This document shows, in pieces, positions 43,788 through 51,773 of a stretch of 64,000 nt of DNA; the first letter of the stretch is position 1; each line of letters opens with the position of its first letter. Source of the stretch: Bacteroidales bacterium (lineage in GTDB: Bacteria; Bacteroidota; Bacteroidia; Bacteroidales; WCHB1-69); assembly GCA_017525245.1 (NCBI GenBank), contig JAFXTE010000080.1:109503-173502 (forward strand), written 5' to 3'. A program made the translations under genes and the position numbers. The notes under the pieces were generated by a model, which saw only the letters and a program-made list of their open reading frames with translations, ran no database searches and had not been told where the DNA came from.

Positions 43788-44939
43788 ATGAATATAAAGA
43801 AATTGTTTAATAAAATCACAGGCCGGTTTTTCCTTTTATGTAAAAAGGGATATGCCTCATATTATAATTTGACAGGTGCCATAAGGAAGAAAATCACATA
43901 CATGTATGACGATTTCTTCATAAAAAGCCAGTACAGGAGACTGTCAAGCAAGAAAAAACTCACAAGAGAACAAAAAAAGGAAATACAGGCTTTTTACAAA
44001 AGCATCATTGGCAAAAGGGTGACATTGTATTCACATGAATATTTTTATTCGCGTACGGGTATTTACTCGAAGGAATATGTCCCCAAAAGCCTGTATGAGG
44101 TGGAACTGATGCCAAAAGCGAATATGGTTCCGTACCGGGATGCCTATGCAGACAAGAACATGGTTGACATATTGCTGCCTAATGTAAAGCATCCCCATAC
44201 AATCCTCAAAAGGATGAACGGATATTTTTATTATGAAAACAAGCCCGTCTCAAAACAAGAAGCGGTCAATCTGTGCCAAAACATTCATCATGCGTTGATA
44301 AAACCGGTCTTGAACCATAGTGGAGAAGGAATCCAGAGTCTGGAAGTGGAAAACGGAATGACGAATGTGAACGGGTTGTCTGTTGAGCAACTTTTTGATT
44401 ATTACGGAAATAATTTCCAAATTCAGGAAAGGCTCCAACAGCACGAAAAGATGAACCAGCTGAACGAGACGTCTGTTAATACACTTAGAATCCTCACGTA
44501 TCGTTCCGGGATGGAGATTCTGGTGCTGTATTCTGTGGTTCGTATAGGAAGGAAGGGTGCTGTGATAGACAATCAAAGCGCCGGAGGCATCAGTACCATC
44601 GTTGGAGAGGACGGCAAATTAGGGGGAACTGCTTTCGGAGGTTTCAAAGGCGACGGGGTTGGCAAAACGGATTCCGGTGTTGTTCTTGACGGATTTGAAA
44701 TCCCTTCCTATCACAAAGCGGTTGAAACGGTTAAGCAGCTTCACTATCAGCTCCCGTTTTTCAATATCATCGGATGGGATGTCGCCATTGACGTGGAGGG
44801 GGATCCTGTTATAATCGAATGGAATGCGGGTCCCGGATTAAGCCAATCCGCATACGGCCCCGGATTCGGACAATATACAGAAAGAATCTTGCGCGAGCTT
44901 TGGCCGCGTGTGAACACCAAGTACTCTGTAAAAGCATAG
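43788..44939 (+). CDS. sugar-transfer-associated ATP-grasp protein 6 (subgroup A)
   Basis: The sister of the copy at 35849: YFYSRTGIYSKEYVPKSLY, VKHPHTILKRMNGYFYYENK, HALIKPVLNHSGEGIQSL (about 168), NETSVNTLRILTYRSGMEIL (about 225), DNQSAGGISTIVGEDG and GWDVAIDVEGDPVIIEWNAG (about 329). It differs in a longer basic N-terminal region (residues 1-75) that could sit at the membrane. It ends the ATP-grasp block; the initiating sugar transferase gene follows 63 bp later. Substrates are unknown. Confidence 0.85.
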   Translation: MNIKKLFNKITGRFFLLCKKGYASYYNLTGAIRKKITYMYDDFFIKSQYRRLSSKKKLTREQKKEIQAFYKSIIGKRVTLYSHEYFYSRTGIYSKEYVPKSLYEVELMPKANMVPYRDAYADKNMVDILLPNVKHPHTILKRMNGYFYYENKPVSKQEAVNLCQNIHHALIKPVLNHSGEGIQSLEVENGMTNVNGLSVEQLFDYYGNNFQIQERLQQHEKMNQLNETSVNTLRILTYRSGMEILVLYSVVRIGRKGAVIDNQSAGGISTIVGEDGKLGGTAFGGFKGDGVGKTDSGVVLDGFEIPSYHKAVETVKQLHYQLPFFNIIGWDVAIDVEGDPVIIEWNAGPGLSQSAYGPGFGQYTERILRELWPRVNTKYSVKA

Positions 44940-45002
44940 TGCCTTTCTGTGGCTGTATTGTCACAAAACATAAATTTTGTTCTGAAAGAAAGAAGATAAT
45001 AT

Positions 45003-45611
45003 ATGTACAAACGTTATTTCAAACGCTGTATCAGTGTCTTTGGCTCTGTAATGGCACTTTTGGTAATAGGGTGGCTTATCATCTTGGTGGCCATCATTCT
45101 CCATTTCGCCAACAAGGGTGCCGGTGTGTTTTTCACACAGGAACGGCCTGGTAAGGATGCCAAGATCTACAAGGTCATCAAATTCAAAACCATGACGGAT
45201 GAGCGAGATGCGGACGGCAAGTTGTTGCCTGACGCGCAGCGGCTTACCAAAGTGGGAAAAATCGTGCGCAGCCTCTCCATTGACGAACTGCCGCAGCTGA
45301 TCAACATCCTCAAGGGGGACATGTCGTTCATCGGGCCGCGGCCGTGGAAGGTGGAATACCTGCCGTTGTACTCTCCGGTACAGATGCGCCGCCATGAGGT
45401 CCGTCCCGGCATCAGCGGTTGGGCGCAAGTGAATGGAAGAAACGCCATATCGTTCACCAAACGTCTGGAATACGATGTCTATTATGTTGACCATCTGACT
45501 TTTTGGCTGGATGTGAAGATTTTCTTCATGACGATTTTCAAGGTTTTTAAGCGTGAAGGGATATCGGAAGAGGGGCAGGCGACATCGGAGGCGTTTAACG
45601 GATACAATTAA
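45003..45611 (+). CDS. initiating undecaprenyl-phosphate sugar-phosphate transferase (PglC-type)
   Basis: A 202-residue monotopic phosphoglycosyl transferase: one N-terminal membrane segment (SVMALLVIGWLIILVAIILH) followed by the catalytic core FFTQERPGKDAKIYKVIKFK, the Asp-Glu dyad in SIDELPQLINIL (about residue 92), GDMSFIGPRP and RPGISGWAQVNGRN. It transfers a sugar phosphate, often a di-N-acetyl-bacillosamine or similar UDP-sugar, to undecaprenyl phosphate to start the repeat unit. The small size matches PglC rather than the longer WbaP/WcaJ. It is the second and last clear glycosyl-type transferase of the locus. Confidence 0.95.
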   Translation: MYKRYFKRCISVFGSVMALLVIGWLIILVAIILHFANKGAGVFFTQERPGKDAKIYKVIKFKTMTDERDADGKLLPDAQRLTKVGKIVRSLSIDELPQLINILKGDMSFIGPRPWKVEYLPLYSPVQMRRHEVRPGISGWAQVNGRNAISFTKRLEYDVYYVDHLTFWLDVKIFFMTIFKVFKREGISEEGQATSEAFNGYN

Positions 45612-45615
45612 TTCT

Positions 45616-47049
45616 ATGAATACAATTAAGAAATTTTCCTTGCTTGTTGCGGCTTTTTGGCTGTGTGTGACGGTAACGACAGCATCCGCACAGGGTACGG
45701 CGCTGTTGACCCAACAAATGCTGGATCAGGCTGGTGGGACTTTCGTGGTGAAAAAAAACTACACAGCCAAAGGGGCCGTTCTGCATTTGGCAAACAAACA
45801 AAAGCTGGAGTTTTCAGGCGGTTCGATAGACGATGCAGAATTGGTGGGCAACCACTCCACGGTGAAAGTCTCAGGGAAAACCCCGGTTTTCGGCAAAAAA
45901 GTCATTATTTCCGGCGTGTGGGATGTGAAAGAGGCGCATGACGGGTGGTTTGCGTATGAGTCGGGCAAAGACTTCCTGTCAAACCAACTCATCAAGAACA
46001 TGCTGGCCTTCTCAAATGACGATACATTCTGTCATCTTTTGTTTGAGGAGAAGCGAATATATTATTTTGAGTTGCCATACAAGGGGAATGCGAAGTTGGG
46101 GGATGAGTTTTCCTATCATATTAATAAGGCGGGGAAAAAGAAACGGCATTACGGAGAAGTCTATACCAGCAAGTATTCTTTTTTGAGAATATTCACCATC
46201 CCTTCGAACACGAAGGTGACAATACACAGCACGTTGCAGATGCTTCCGACCAATCAGGGGGCGTATTTTGTGTTTTGGGAGTATGGCAAGGAGAATATCA
46301 CGATAGAAGGTACTGGCACAATTGCCGGTGACAATAAGGAACACTTGTACACCTCTCCGTATGCCGGGTCGAAGTACTTTGGAGAGTGGGGCTTTATTTT
46401 CCGTTGCGCAAAATGCAGGAATTTTGTCTTTCGGGGAATCACGCTGAGAGACGCCTTTGGCGACTGTCTGATTTTTCAGGGAGCGCAGTCAACCACTCAA
46501 AAAGGTCCTTTGTATTCGGATGGACTTCTGATGGAAAATGTCAAAATAATCGGCGCACGGCGCAATGGTGTTTCTATCGGGGCGCGCAACGTGGTTATCC
46601 GGAATTGCCATTTTGAAAACTGTGGAATCAAGGCTGTACATGGAACACCGCCAAGATGTGCCATTGATTTCGAGCCGGATGCCGTGAAAAAATATCCCGA
46701 AATCGGAAACCAAAATGTGTTGATGGAGAAATGTACCTTTAAGAATAACTATTACGATGTGGGCTCCTATCGGAACAATTTGGAAAGTTACGGGAAAATT
46801 GCCACAACAATAAAAAATTGCCGTTTTTCCGCTCCCCTTAAGATTCAGGGAACGTATTGGATGCGTTTTGAAAATTGTTATATCCCTTTCGTGTGGAACA
46901 GTCAGGACAAAAGGTCGGTTTTGCTGTATTCAAAACACATGGAGTTCATAAACTGTGAGTTCGCAGAGCTGGATACTACAATGTTAGGGCTGGCTACACG
47001 ATGGTATAACAAGTATTCCCATTGCAAATATAATACTAAAAAGAAATGA
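45616..47049 (+). CDS. exported right-handed parallel beta-helix protein
   Basis: The ATG at 45616 gives a signal peptide (SLLVAAFWLCVTVTTASAQ). The body contains repeated short strands typical of pectate-lyase-like beta-helices: ENITIEGTGTIAGDN (about residue 230), NFVFRGITLRDAFGDCLIFQ (about 272), LLMENVKIIGARRNGVSIGA (about 303), NVVIRNCHFENCGIKAVHG and NVLMEKCTFKNNYYDVG. It has no sorting domain and should be periplasmic. Such proteins inside capsule loci may be lyases, epimerases or polymer-binding factors; catalytic residues cannot be assigned. It begins 4 bp after the sugar transferase gene. Confidence 0.83.
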   Translation: MNTIKKFSLLVAAFWLCVTVTTASAQGTALLTQQMLDQAGGTFVVKKNYTAKGAVLHLANKQKLEFSGGSIDDAELVGNHSTVKVSGKTPVFGKKVIISGVWDVKEAHDGWFAYESGKDFLSNQLIKNMLAFSNDDTFCHLLFEEKRIYYFELPYKGNAKLGDEFSYHINKAGKKKRHYGEVYTSKYSFLRIFTIPSNTKVTIHSTLQMLPTNQGAYFVFWEYGKENITIEGTGTIAGDNKEHLYTSPYAGSKYFGEWGFIFRCAKCRNFVFRGITLRDAFGDCLIFQGAQSTTQKGPLYSDGLLMENVKIIGARRNGVSIGARNVVIRNCHFENCGIKAVHGTPPRCAIDFEPDAVKKYPEIGNQNVLMEKCTFKNNYYDVGSYRNNLESYGKIATTIKNCRFSAPLKIQGTYWMRFENCYIPFVWNSQDKRSVLLYSKHMEFINCEFAELDTTMLGLATRWYNKYSHCKYNTKKK

Positions 47050-47094
47050 AGTTTTCTGCAGTCAGGGATTATTCCTCTGCGGATTTTGATTTTG

Positions 47095-47102
47095 TATTTT
47101 TG
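47095..47102 (+). promoter_or_regulatory. possible internal -7 promoter element before the DegT gene
   Basis: TATTTTTG matches TAnnTTTG, 20 bp before the ATG at 47123 in the only AT-rich gap of this part. No -33 TTTG is seen at the right spacing, so it is a weak candidate. Confidence 0.4.
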
Positions 47103-47122
47103 TTAATTAATCAAATAAAAAC

Positions 47123-48430
47123 ATGACAAATAACCGAAATCGTATCTACCTTTGTCTCGCTCACATGAGTGAAACTGGACTTGAACAGAAATTCATAAAA
47201 GAGGCTTTTGACACCAACTGGGTGGTGCCGCTCGGTCCGAATGTGAACGGATTTGAGAAAGACCTTGAAGATTTTGTCAACAACACCATAGAGACGTCCC
47301 CTGAAACGTCTCCATCGTCAAACAAATCGTTGCAGAAGCGAGTGGTTGCACTCTGTTCCGGCACCGCTGCCGTACACCTCGCCTTGATTGCCTGTGGTGT
47401 CGGCCCTGGCGATGAGGTTTTAGTGCAGGATTTCACCTTCTGCGCTTCCTCTCACCCCATCACCTATCTTGGCGCGACACCGGTGTTCGTGGATTCCGAG
47501 AAGGATTCCTGGAACATGGACACCGAGCTGTTAGAGGAAGCCATCAAGGATAGAATCAGCAAGACGGGGAAGAAACCGAAGGCCATCGTGCCGGTTGCGC
47601 TTTATGGTATGCCTTACGACATCGAGCGCATCATGGAGATTGCCAACCGCTATGAAATTCCCGTCATTGAGGATGCCGCCGAGGGCTTCGGTAGCCGTTG
47701 GAAAGGGCAGGTTTTGGGCACCTTCGGTGTATATGGCGTGCTGAGCTTCAACGGAAACAAGATGATCACCACCTCGGGTGGCGGCGCACTGGTTTGCCCC
47801 GATGAACAGGCATGGAAGAAAATCATGTGGTTGGCCACACAGGCCCGCGAGGCGTATCCTTATTACCAGCATGAGGCCATCGGCTACAACTACCGCATGA
47901 GCAATATCTGTGCGGGTATCGGTCGTGGACAGATGACGGTGTTGAATGACCATATCGCCCATCACAAGCATGTGCAGCAGTTCTATGAAAAGGCGTTTGC
48001 GGAGGTGCCGGGCATTACCGTGCATGGGAATCCCGACGACCGCTACGATTCGAATTTCTGGCTCTGCACCATCTTGTTGGATGAACAGCTGAAGGTGCGC
48101 GGTCAGGAGCAGGCTTACGGCACTGCCGTGCAAGGCGCGGTGGGCGGCGCGGCCGGCGTGGTACACGGCGGCGGCACCCTGCACACGGATTGCGAGCCTA
48201 ACACCAACGTGGAAGCCATGCGGGTGTGGCTCGACCAAAAGGGCATTGAAGCCCGTCCGTTGTGGAAACCGATGCACAAACAGCCGGTTTACAAGAACGC
48301 GCCCGCCTACGTGAACGGCGTTTCCGAAGCACTCTTCAAAGTGGGTATGTGCCTGCCCGGCGGACCCATGGTCACGGACGAGGATTTGGCCTACATCGTG
48401 GAAAGCATCAAAGAAGCCATTGTGCGATGA
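47123..48430 (+). CDS. DegT/DnrJ/EryC1 sugar aminotransferase (PglE-like), with two insertions
   Basis: A PLP-dependent nucleotide-sugar aminotransferase. Conserved blocks are ALCSGTAAVHLALIACGVGP (about residue 76), VIEDAAEGFGS (about 178), the PLP lysine K213 in FNGNKMITTSGGG and GYNYRMSNICAGIGRGQM (about 254). This subgroup transaminates 4-keto-6-deoxy sugars such as UDP-4-keto-6-deoxy-GlcNAc in bacillosamine-type pathways. At 435 residues it is about 50 longer than usual because of a Ser/Thr-rich insert near residues 53-72 and a Gly/Ala-rich one near 325-355. The matching UDP-sugar dehydratase is not in the window. Confidence 0.9.
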   Translation: MTNNRNRIYLCLAHMSETGLEQKFIKEAFDTNWVVPLGPNVNGFEKDLEDFVNNTIETSPETSPSSNKSLQKRVVALCSGTAAVHLALIACGVGPGDEVLVQDFTFCASSHPITYLGATPVFVDSEKDSWNMDTELLEEAIKDRISKTGKKPKAIVPVALYGMPYDIERIMEIANRYEIPVIEDAAEGFGSRWKGQVLGTFGVYGVLSFNGNKMITTSGGGALVCPDEQAWKKIMWLATQAREAYPYYQHEAIGYNYRMSNICAGIGRGQMTVLNDHIAHHKHVQQFYEKAFAEVPGITVHGNPDDRYDSNFWLCTILLDEQLKVRGQEQAYGTAVQGAVGGAAGVVHGGGTLHTDCEPNTNVEAMRVWLDQKGIEARPLWKPMHKQPVYKNAPAYVNGVSEALFKVGMCLPGGPMVTDEDLAYIVESIKEAIVR

Positions 48431-48455
48431 AGCGATGAAACGATGAAGCGATGAT
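48424..48455. repeat. octamer tandem repeat, unit GCGATGAA
   Basis: Four octamers (gcgatgaa twice, acgatgaa, gcgatgat); the first contains the stop codon of the DegT gene. Related to the array at 701-770. Confidence 0.9.
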
Positions 48456-48484
48456 ATAATGTTTGTTCGTAAGATGTAATAAAA

Positions 48485-49594
48485 ATGGATAAGAATACTA
48501 TTACTGTCACTTCGCCTCTTTTGCCCGACAGAGCGGAGTTCGAACTGATGCTCAAGGAAATTTGGGACAGTAAGTGGATCACCAACAACGGACAGTTCCA
48601 CAAACAGTTGGAAAAAGCGCTGTGCGAGTATCTCAAGGTGCCGTACATCAGCCTTTTCACCAACGGGACCTTGCCGTTGCTCACCGCTTTGCAGGCGTTG
48701 CGCATCACGGGCGAGGTCATCACCACGCCTTACAGTTTCGTGGCCACCACCCATTCCATTTGGTGGAACGGGTGCAAGCCGGTGTTCGTGGACATTGAGG
48801 AATCGACCTGCGGCATAGACCCCGACAAGATTGAGGCCGCCATCACTCCGCACACCACCGCCATCATGCCGGTGCATTGCTATGGCAAACCTTGCGACAT
48901 GGAACGCATCCAAGCCATTGCAGACAAGTATGGTCTGAGAGTGATTTACGATGCCGCTCATGCTTTCGGAGTGGAGGTGAACGGTAAGTCTGTTCTTGAG
49001 CAAGGGGATATGGCCACTTTAAGTTTTCATGCAACAAAAGTCTATAACACCCTTGAGGGCGGCGCGTTGGTGATTCACGACGAGCAGACGAAAAAGCGCA
49101 TTGACTTCTTGAAGAACTTCGGTTTCGCGGGCGAGACGGAGGTGGTGGCACCCGGCATCAACAGCAAGATGGATGAGGTGCGCGCCGCATACGGTCTGCT
49201 GAACCTCAGGCAGGTTGACGAGGCGATAGAAAAACGCCATCAGGTGGCAATCAAGTACCGTACGGCGTTGCGAAACGTGAAGGGTGTCCGTTTCTTCGAC
49301 GACATGCCCGGTGTGCGGCATAATTACAGCTATTTCCCCATCTTCATCAATGCGGAGGAATACGGCATGACCCGTGACGAACTCTATTTCAAGATGAAGG
49401 AGCAGGGTGTGCTTGGCAGACGCTACTTCTTCCCGCTAATCAGCACTTTCAGCACCTACCGCGGCTTGCCAAGTGCGGCTCCGGACAATTTGCCCGTGGC
49501 CACCAGAATCGCCAACGAGGTGATTTGCTTGCCGATGCACCATGTGTTAAGCGATGAGGAAGTGAACAGGATTTTGGACCTTATTGTGAGATAA
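48485..49594 (+). CDS. DegT-family dTDP-4-keto-6-deoxy-sugar aminotransferase (VioA/FdtB-like)
   Basis: A 369-residue sugar aminotransferase beginning ITVTSPLLPDRAEFELML, with SLFTNGTLPLLTALQAL (about 58), DAAHAFGVEVNG (about 158) and the PLP lysine K185 in SFHATKVYNTLEGGA. The SFHATKxxNTLEGG signature is that of enzymes acting on dTDP-4-keto-6-deoxyglucose or its 3-keto isomer (VioA, QdtB, FdtB). Since rmlA and rmlB lie in the same locus without rmlC/D or a keto-isomerase, dTDP-4-amino-4,6-dideoxyglucose (viosamine) is the simplest product. The next gene, 2 bp away, is an ATP-grasp ligase. Confidence 0.88.
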   Translation: MDKNTITVTSPLLPDRAEFELMLKEIWDSKWITNNGQFHKQLEKALCEYLKVPYISLFTNGTLPLLTALQALRITGEVITTPYSFVATTHSIWWNGCKPVFVDIEESTCGIDPDKIEAAITPHTTAIMPVHCYGKPCDMERIQAIADKYGLRVIYDAAHAFGVEVNGKSVLEQGDMATLSFHATKVYNTLEGGALVIHDEQTKKRIDFLKNFGFAGETEVVAPGINSKMDEVRAAYGLLNLRQVDEAIEKRHQVAIKYRTALRNVKGVRFFDDMPGVRHNYSYFPIFINAEEYGMTRDELYFKMKEQGVLGRRYFFPLISTFSTYRGLPSAAPDNLPVATRIANEVICLPMHHVLSDEEVNRILDLIVR

Positions 49595-49596
49595 TC

Positions 49597-50802
49597 ATGC
49601 AAAAGAAACTTATGCTTCTCGGCGGTATCCGCTATCTGCTGCCTGTTATCAAGGCGGCGCACGAGCAGGGGTATTATGTCATCACTGCCGACTATTTGCC
49701 CGGAAATATCGCCCACAAGTACAGCGATGAATATGTCAATGTGAGCATCATCGACAAAGAGGCTGTGCTGAAAGTGGCGCAGGAAAAGCGGATTGACGGC
49801 ATCATGTCGTTCGGGGTGGATCCCGGTGTGGTGAGCGCGGCCTATGTGGCCGAAAAGATGGGCCTCCCGTTCCAATGTTCATACGAGTCAGCGTGCATTC
49901 TTCAGGACAAATCGCGGTTCCGCCAGTTTTTGTCCGAACACGGCTTCAACTGTCCGAAAGCGAAAGGCTATGACAATGTGGAGGATGCGTTGCGAGATGC
50001 CGGTTATTTCACATGGCCCGTCATTGTGAAGCCTGTGGATTTGGCCGGATCCAAAGGTGTCACCAAGGTGGAGCGAAAAGAGGATTTGTCCGCGTCCATT
50101 GAGAATGCGTTGTCCTCCTCTTTCTCCAAAAGATTCATTGTCGAGGACTTCTTGGACATTGTCGGCTACCAGTCCAGCGCCGATGTGTTCGCGGTAAACG
50201 GAAAATTGGTTTTTCCGGCCTACTCTGACCAGTTGTTCGACAAAAAAGCCGCCAACCCTTATACACCCGCTATTGAAATCTGGCCGTCGTCGATGCCAGA
50301 GGATGCGCAAAAGGAGCTGTCGGACGAATTGCAGCGGCTTTTCACACTGCTTGGGATAAAAACAGGCATCTTTAACGTGGAGAGCCGAATCTGTTCCAAT
50401 GGGAAGGCGTATCTGATGGAGGTGTCTCCCCGGGGTGGCGGCAACCGAATTGCAGAGTTGCAGACGATGGCCACAGGACAGGATTTGGTCGGGAATGAGG
50501 TCAGACAGGCCATGGGAGTCCCAGTGGAAGGCATCGGCACCCCTGTTTATGATGGGGTGTGGTGCAATTACATTTTGCATTCAGATAAGGAAGGATTATT
50601 GAAATCCATCGATATTGAGCCCGAATTTAAGCATGATATCGTCAAAGATGAAGGGTACAGTGTGAAAAAAGGGGATAAGATAGTCCCATTCACAGGGGCG
50701 AACACCTCCCTCGGCACGTTGTTTTTGAGGACGGATACCCGAAAGGGAATGGATACCTTGCTGAACGATATTGACAAGTATGTGAAAATTGTCTTGGAAT
50801 GA
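49597..50802 (+). CDS. ATP-grasp carboxylate-amine ligase 7 (CarB/PurK-like)
   Basis: The N-terminal pre-ATP-grasp domain (LMLLGGIRYLLPVIKAAHEQ) and the ATP-grasp core (VIVKPVDLAGSKGVTKV at about residue 145, VEDFLDIVGYQSSADVF at about 182, FNVESRICSNGKAYLMEVSP with RGGGNRI at about 260-290) are well conserved. It differs from the six sugar-transfer-associated copies and resembles amino-acid ligases. Placed directly after a sugar aminotransferase gene and overlapping the next PLP-enzyme gene by 4 bp (ATGA), it could attach an amino acid or hydroxy acid to the amino sugar. Confidence 0.9.
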   Translation: MQKKLMLLGGIRYLLPVIKAAHEQGYYVITADYLPGNIAHKYSDEYVNVSIIDKEAVLKVAQEKRIDGIMSFGVDPGVVSAAYVAEKMGLPFQCSYESACILQDKSRFRQFLSEHGFNCPKAKGYDNVEDALRDAGYFTWPVIVKPVDLAGSKGVTKVERKEDLSASIENALSSSFSKRFIVEDFLDIVGYQSSADVFAVNGKLVFPAYSDQLFDKKAANPYTPAIEIWPSSMPEDAQKELSDELQRLFTLLGIKTGIFNVESRICSNGKAYLMEVSPRGGGNRIAELQTMATGQDLVGNEVRQAMGVPVEGIGTPVYDGVWCNYILHSDKEGLLKSIDIEPEFKHDIVKDEGYSVKKGDKIVPFTGANTSLGTLFLRTDTRKGMDTLLNDIDKYVKIVLE

Positions 50803-51764
50803 CCAACAAGGGGATAGGCGGCTATTTTGAACTGGAACTGTCCGACCGTGGCGGCTTCCTTCACGACGACGGAGTTTTGCTCAACAGTGGGCGAAACGCA
50901 TTGGAATACGCGCTTCGGGTACTGGGGGATGTGAAAAGCCTGCTCGTTCCTTACTACACATGCGATGTGGTCATGGAACCCATTGAAAAACTCGGCGTTC
51001 CGTACACATTCTATTCTATAAACCCCAAACTTGAAATAGAGGATTTACCCTCTCTGAAAAACGGAGAGTATCTGATATACACCAACTACTTCGGAATCAA
51101 GGACGAGTATGTCAGGAAATTGGCTGGCGATTACGGCTGCCAGTTGATCGTGGACAATGCGCAGGCGTGGTTCGCCGAACCGTTAGAGGGTGTCAATACC
51201 ATTTACAGCCCCAGAAAATATGTGGGAATACCCGACGGTGGTGTGGTGTATTGCCTGAAGCGGATGGACGAGAGCGTATTGGAACAGGATTTGTCGTATG
51301 ACCGTTGCTCCCATCTGCTGAAACGAATTGATTTGGGTTCGTCGGAAGGTTATGCTGACTTTAAGGCGAACAGCAGGCAGTTGGTGGGGCAGCCCGTTAA
51401 ACGGATGTCAAAACTGACCGGGCGGATGCTCTCTTCGATAGATTTTGAAGAGGTCAGAAGCATCAGGAGAGAAAATTTCGAATACCTTCACACGCATTTG
51501 AAGGAGAAGAATCTTTTTGAAGTGCCGCTGTTGGATTCGTTCGCGTGCCCGATGGTCTATCCTTATCTGACCGAGGACGCGACATTGAGACAAACGTTGA
51601 TTGAAAACAAGGTGTTTGTGGCGACCTATTGGCCGAATGTGAAAGAGTGGACAACTCCCGAAATGCTGGAAAATGTGTTGATGGACAGATTGCTTCCGAT
51701 ACCTGTTGACCAGCGGTACGGAGTAGGGGAGATGAAGGAAATAATAGATATTATCGTAAAATAA
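50799..51764 (+). CDS. PLP-dependent aminotransferase-fold protein, DegT-related
   Basis: A 321-residue protein of fold type I, distantly like DegT enzymes. LLNSGRNALEYALRVLG (about residue 27) forms the phosphate-binding turn, LIVDNAQAWFAE (about 116) carries the aspartate that contacts the PLP nitrogen and SPRKYVGIPDGG supplies the Schiff-base lysine K140. It is about 50 residues shorter than sugar aminotransferases. It may transaminate a keto acid or keto sugar. It is translationally coupled to the ATP-grasp gene before it and followed within 10 bp by another. Confidence 0.82.
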   Translation: MTNKGIGGYFELELSDRGGFLHDDGVLLNSGRNALEYALRVLGDVKSLLVPYYTCDVVMEPIEKLGVPYTFYSINPKLEIEDLPSLKNGEYLIYTNYFGIKDEYVRKLAGDYGCQLIVDNAQAWFAEPLEGVNTIYSPRKYVGIPDGGVVYCLKRMDESVLEQDLSYDRCSHLLKRIDLGSSEGYADFKANSRQLVGQPVKRMSKLTGRMLSSIDFEEVRSIRRENFEYLHTHLKEKNLFEVPLLDSFACPMVYPYLTEDATLRQTLIENKVFVATYWPNVKEWTTPEMLENVLMDRLLPIPVDQRYGVGEMKEIIDIIVK

Positions 51765-51773
51765 TTGTCTGAA

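Noticed and set aside
47531-49003. A 490-codon open frame on the minus strand across the two DegT genes
   Set aside because: It lies antisense to two clear aminotransferase genes with intact catalytic motifs, has a low-complexity His/Val-rich translation and no recognisable domain. Similar long antisense frames at 7042-8055, 5400-6155 and 53998-54966 are also shadows of codon bias.
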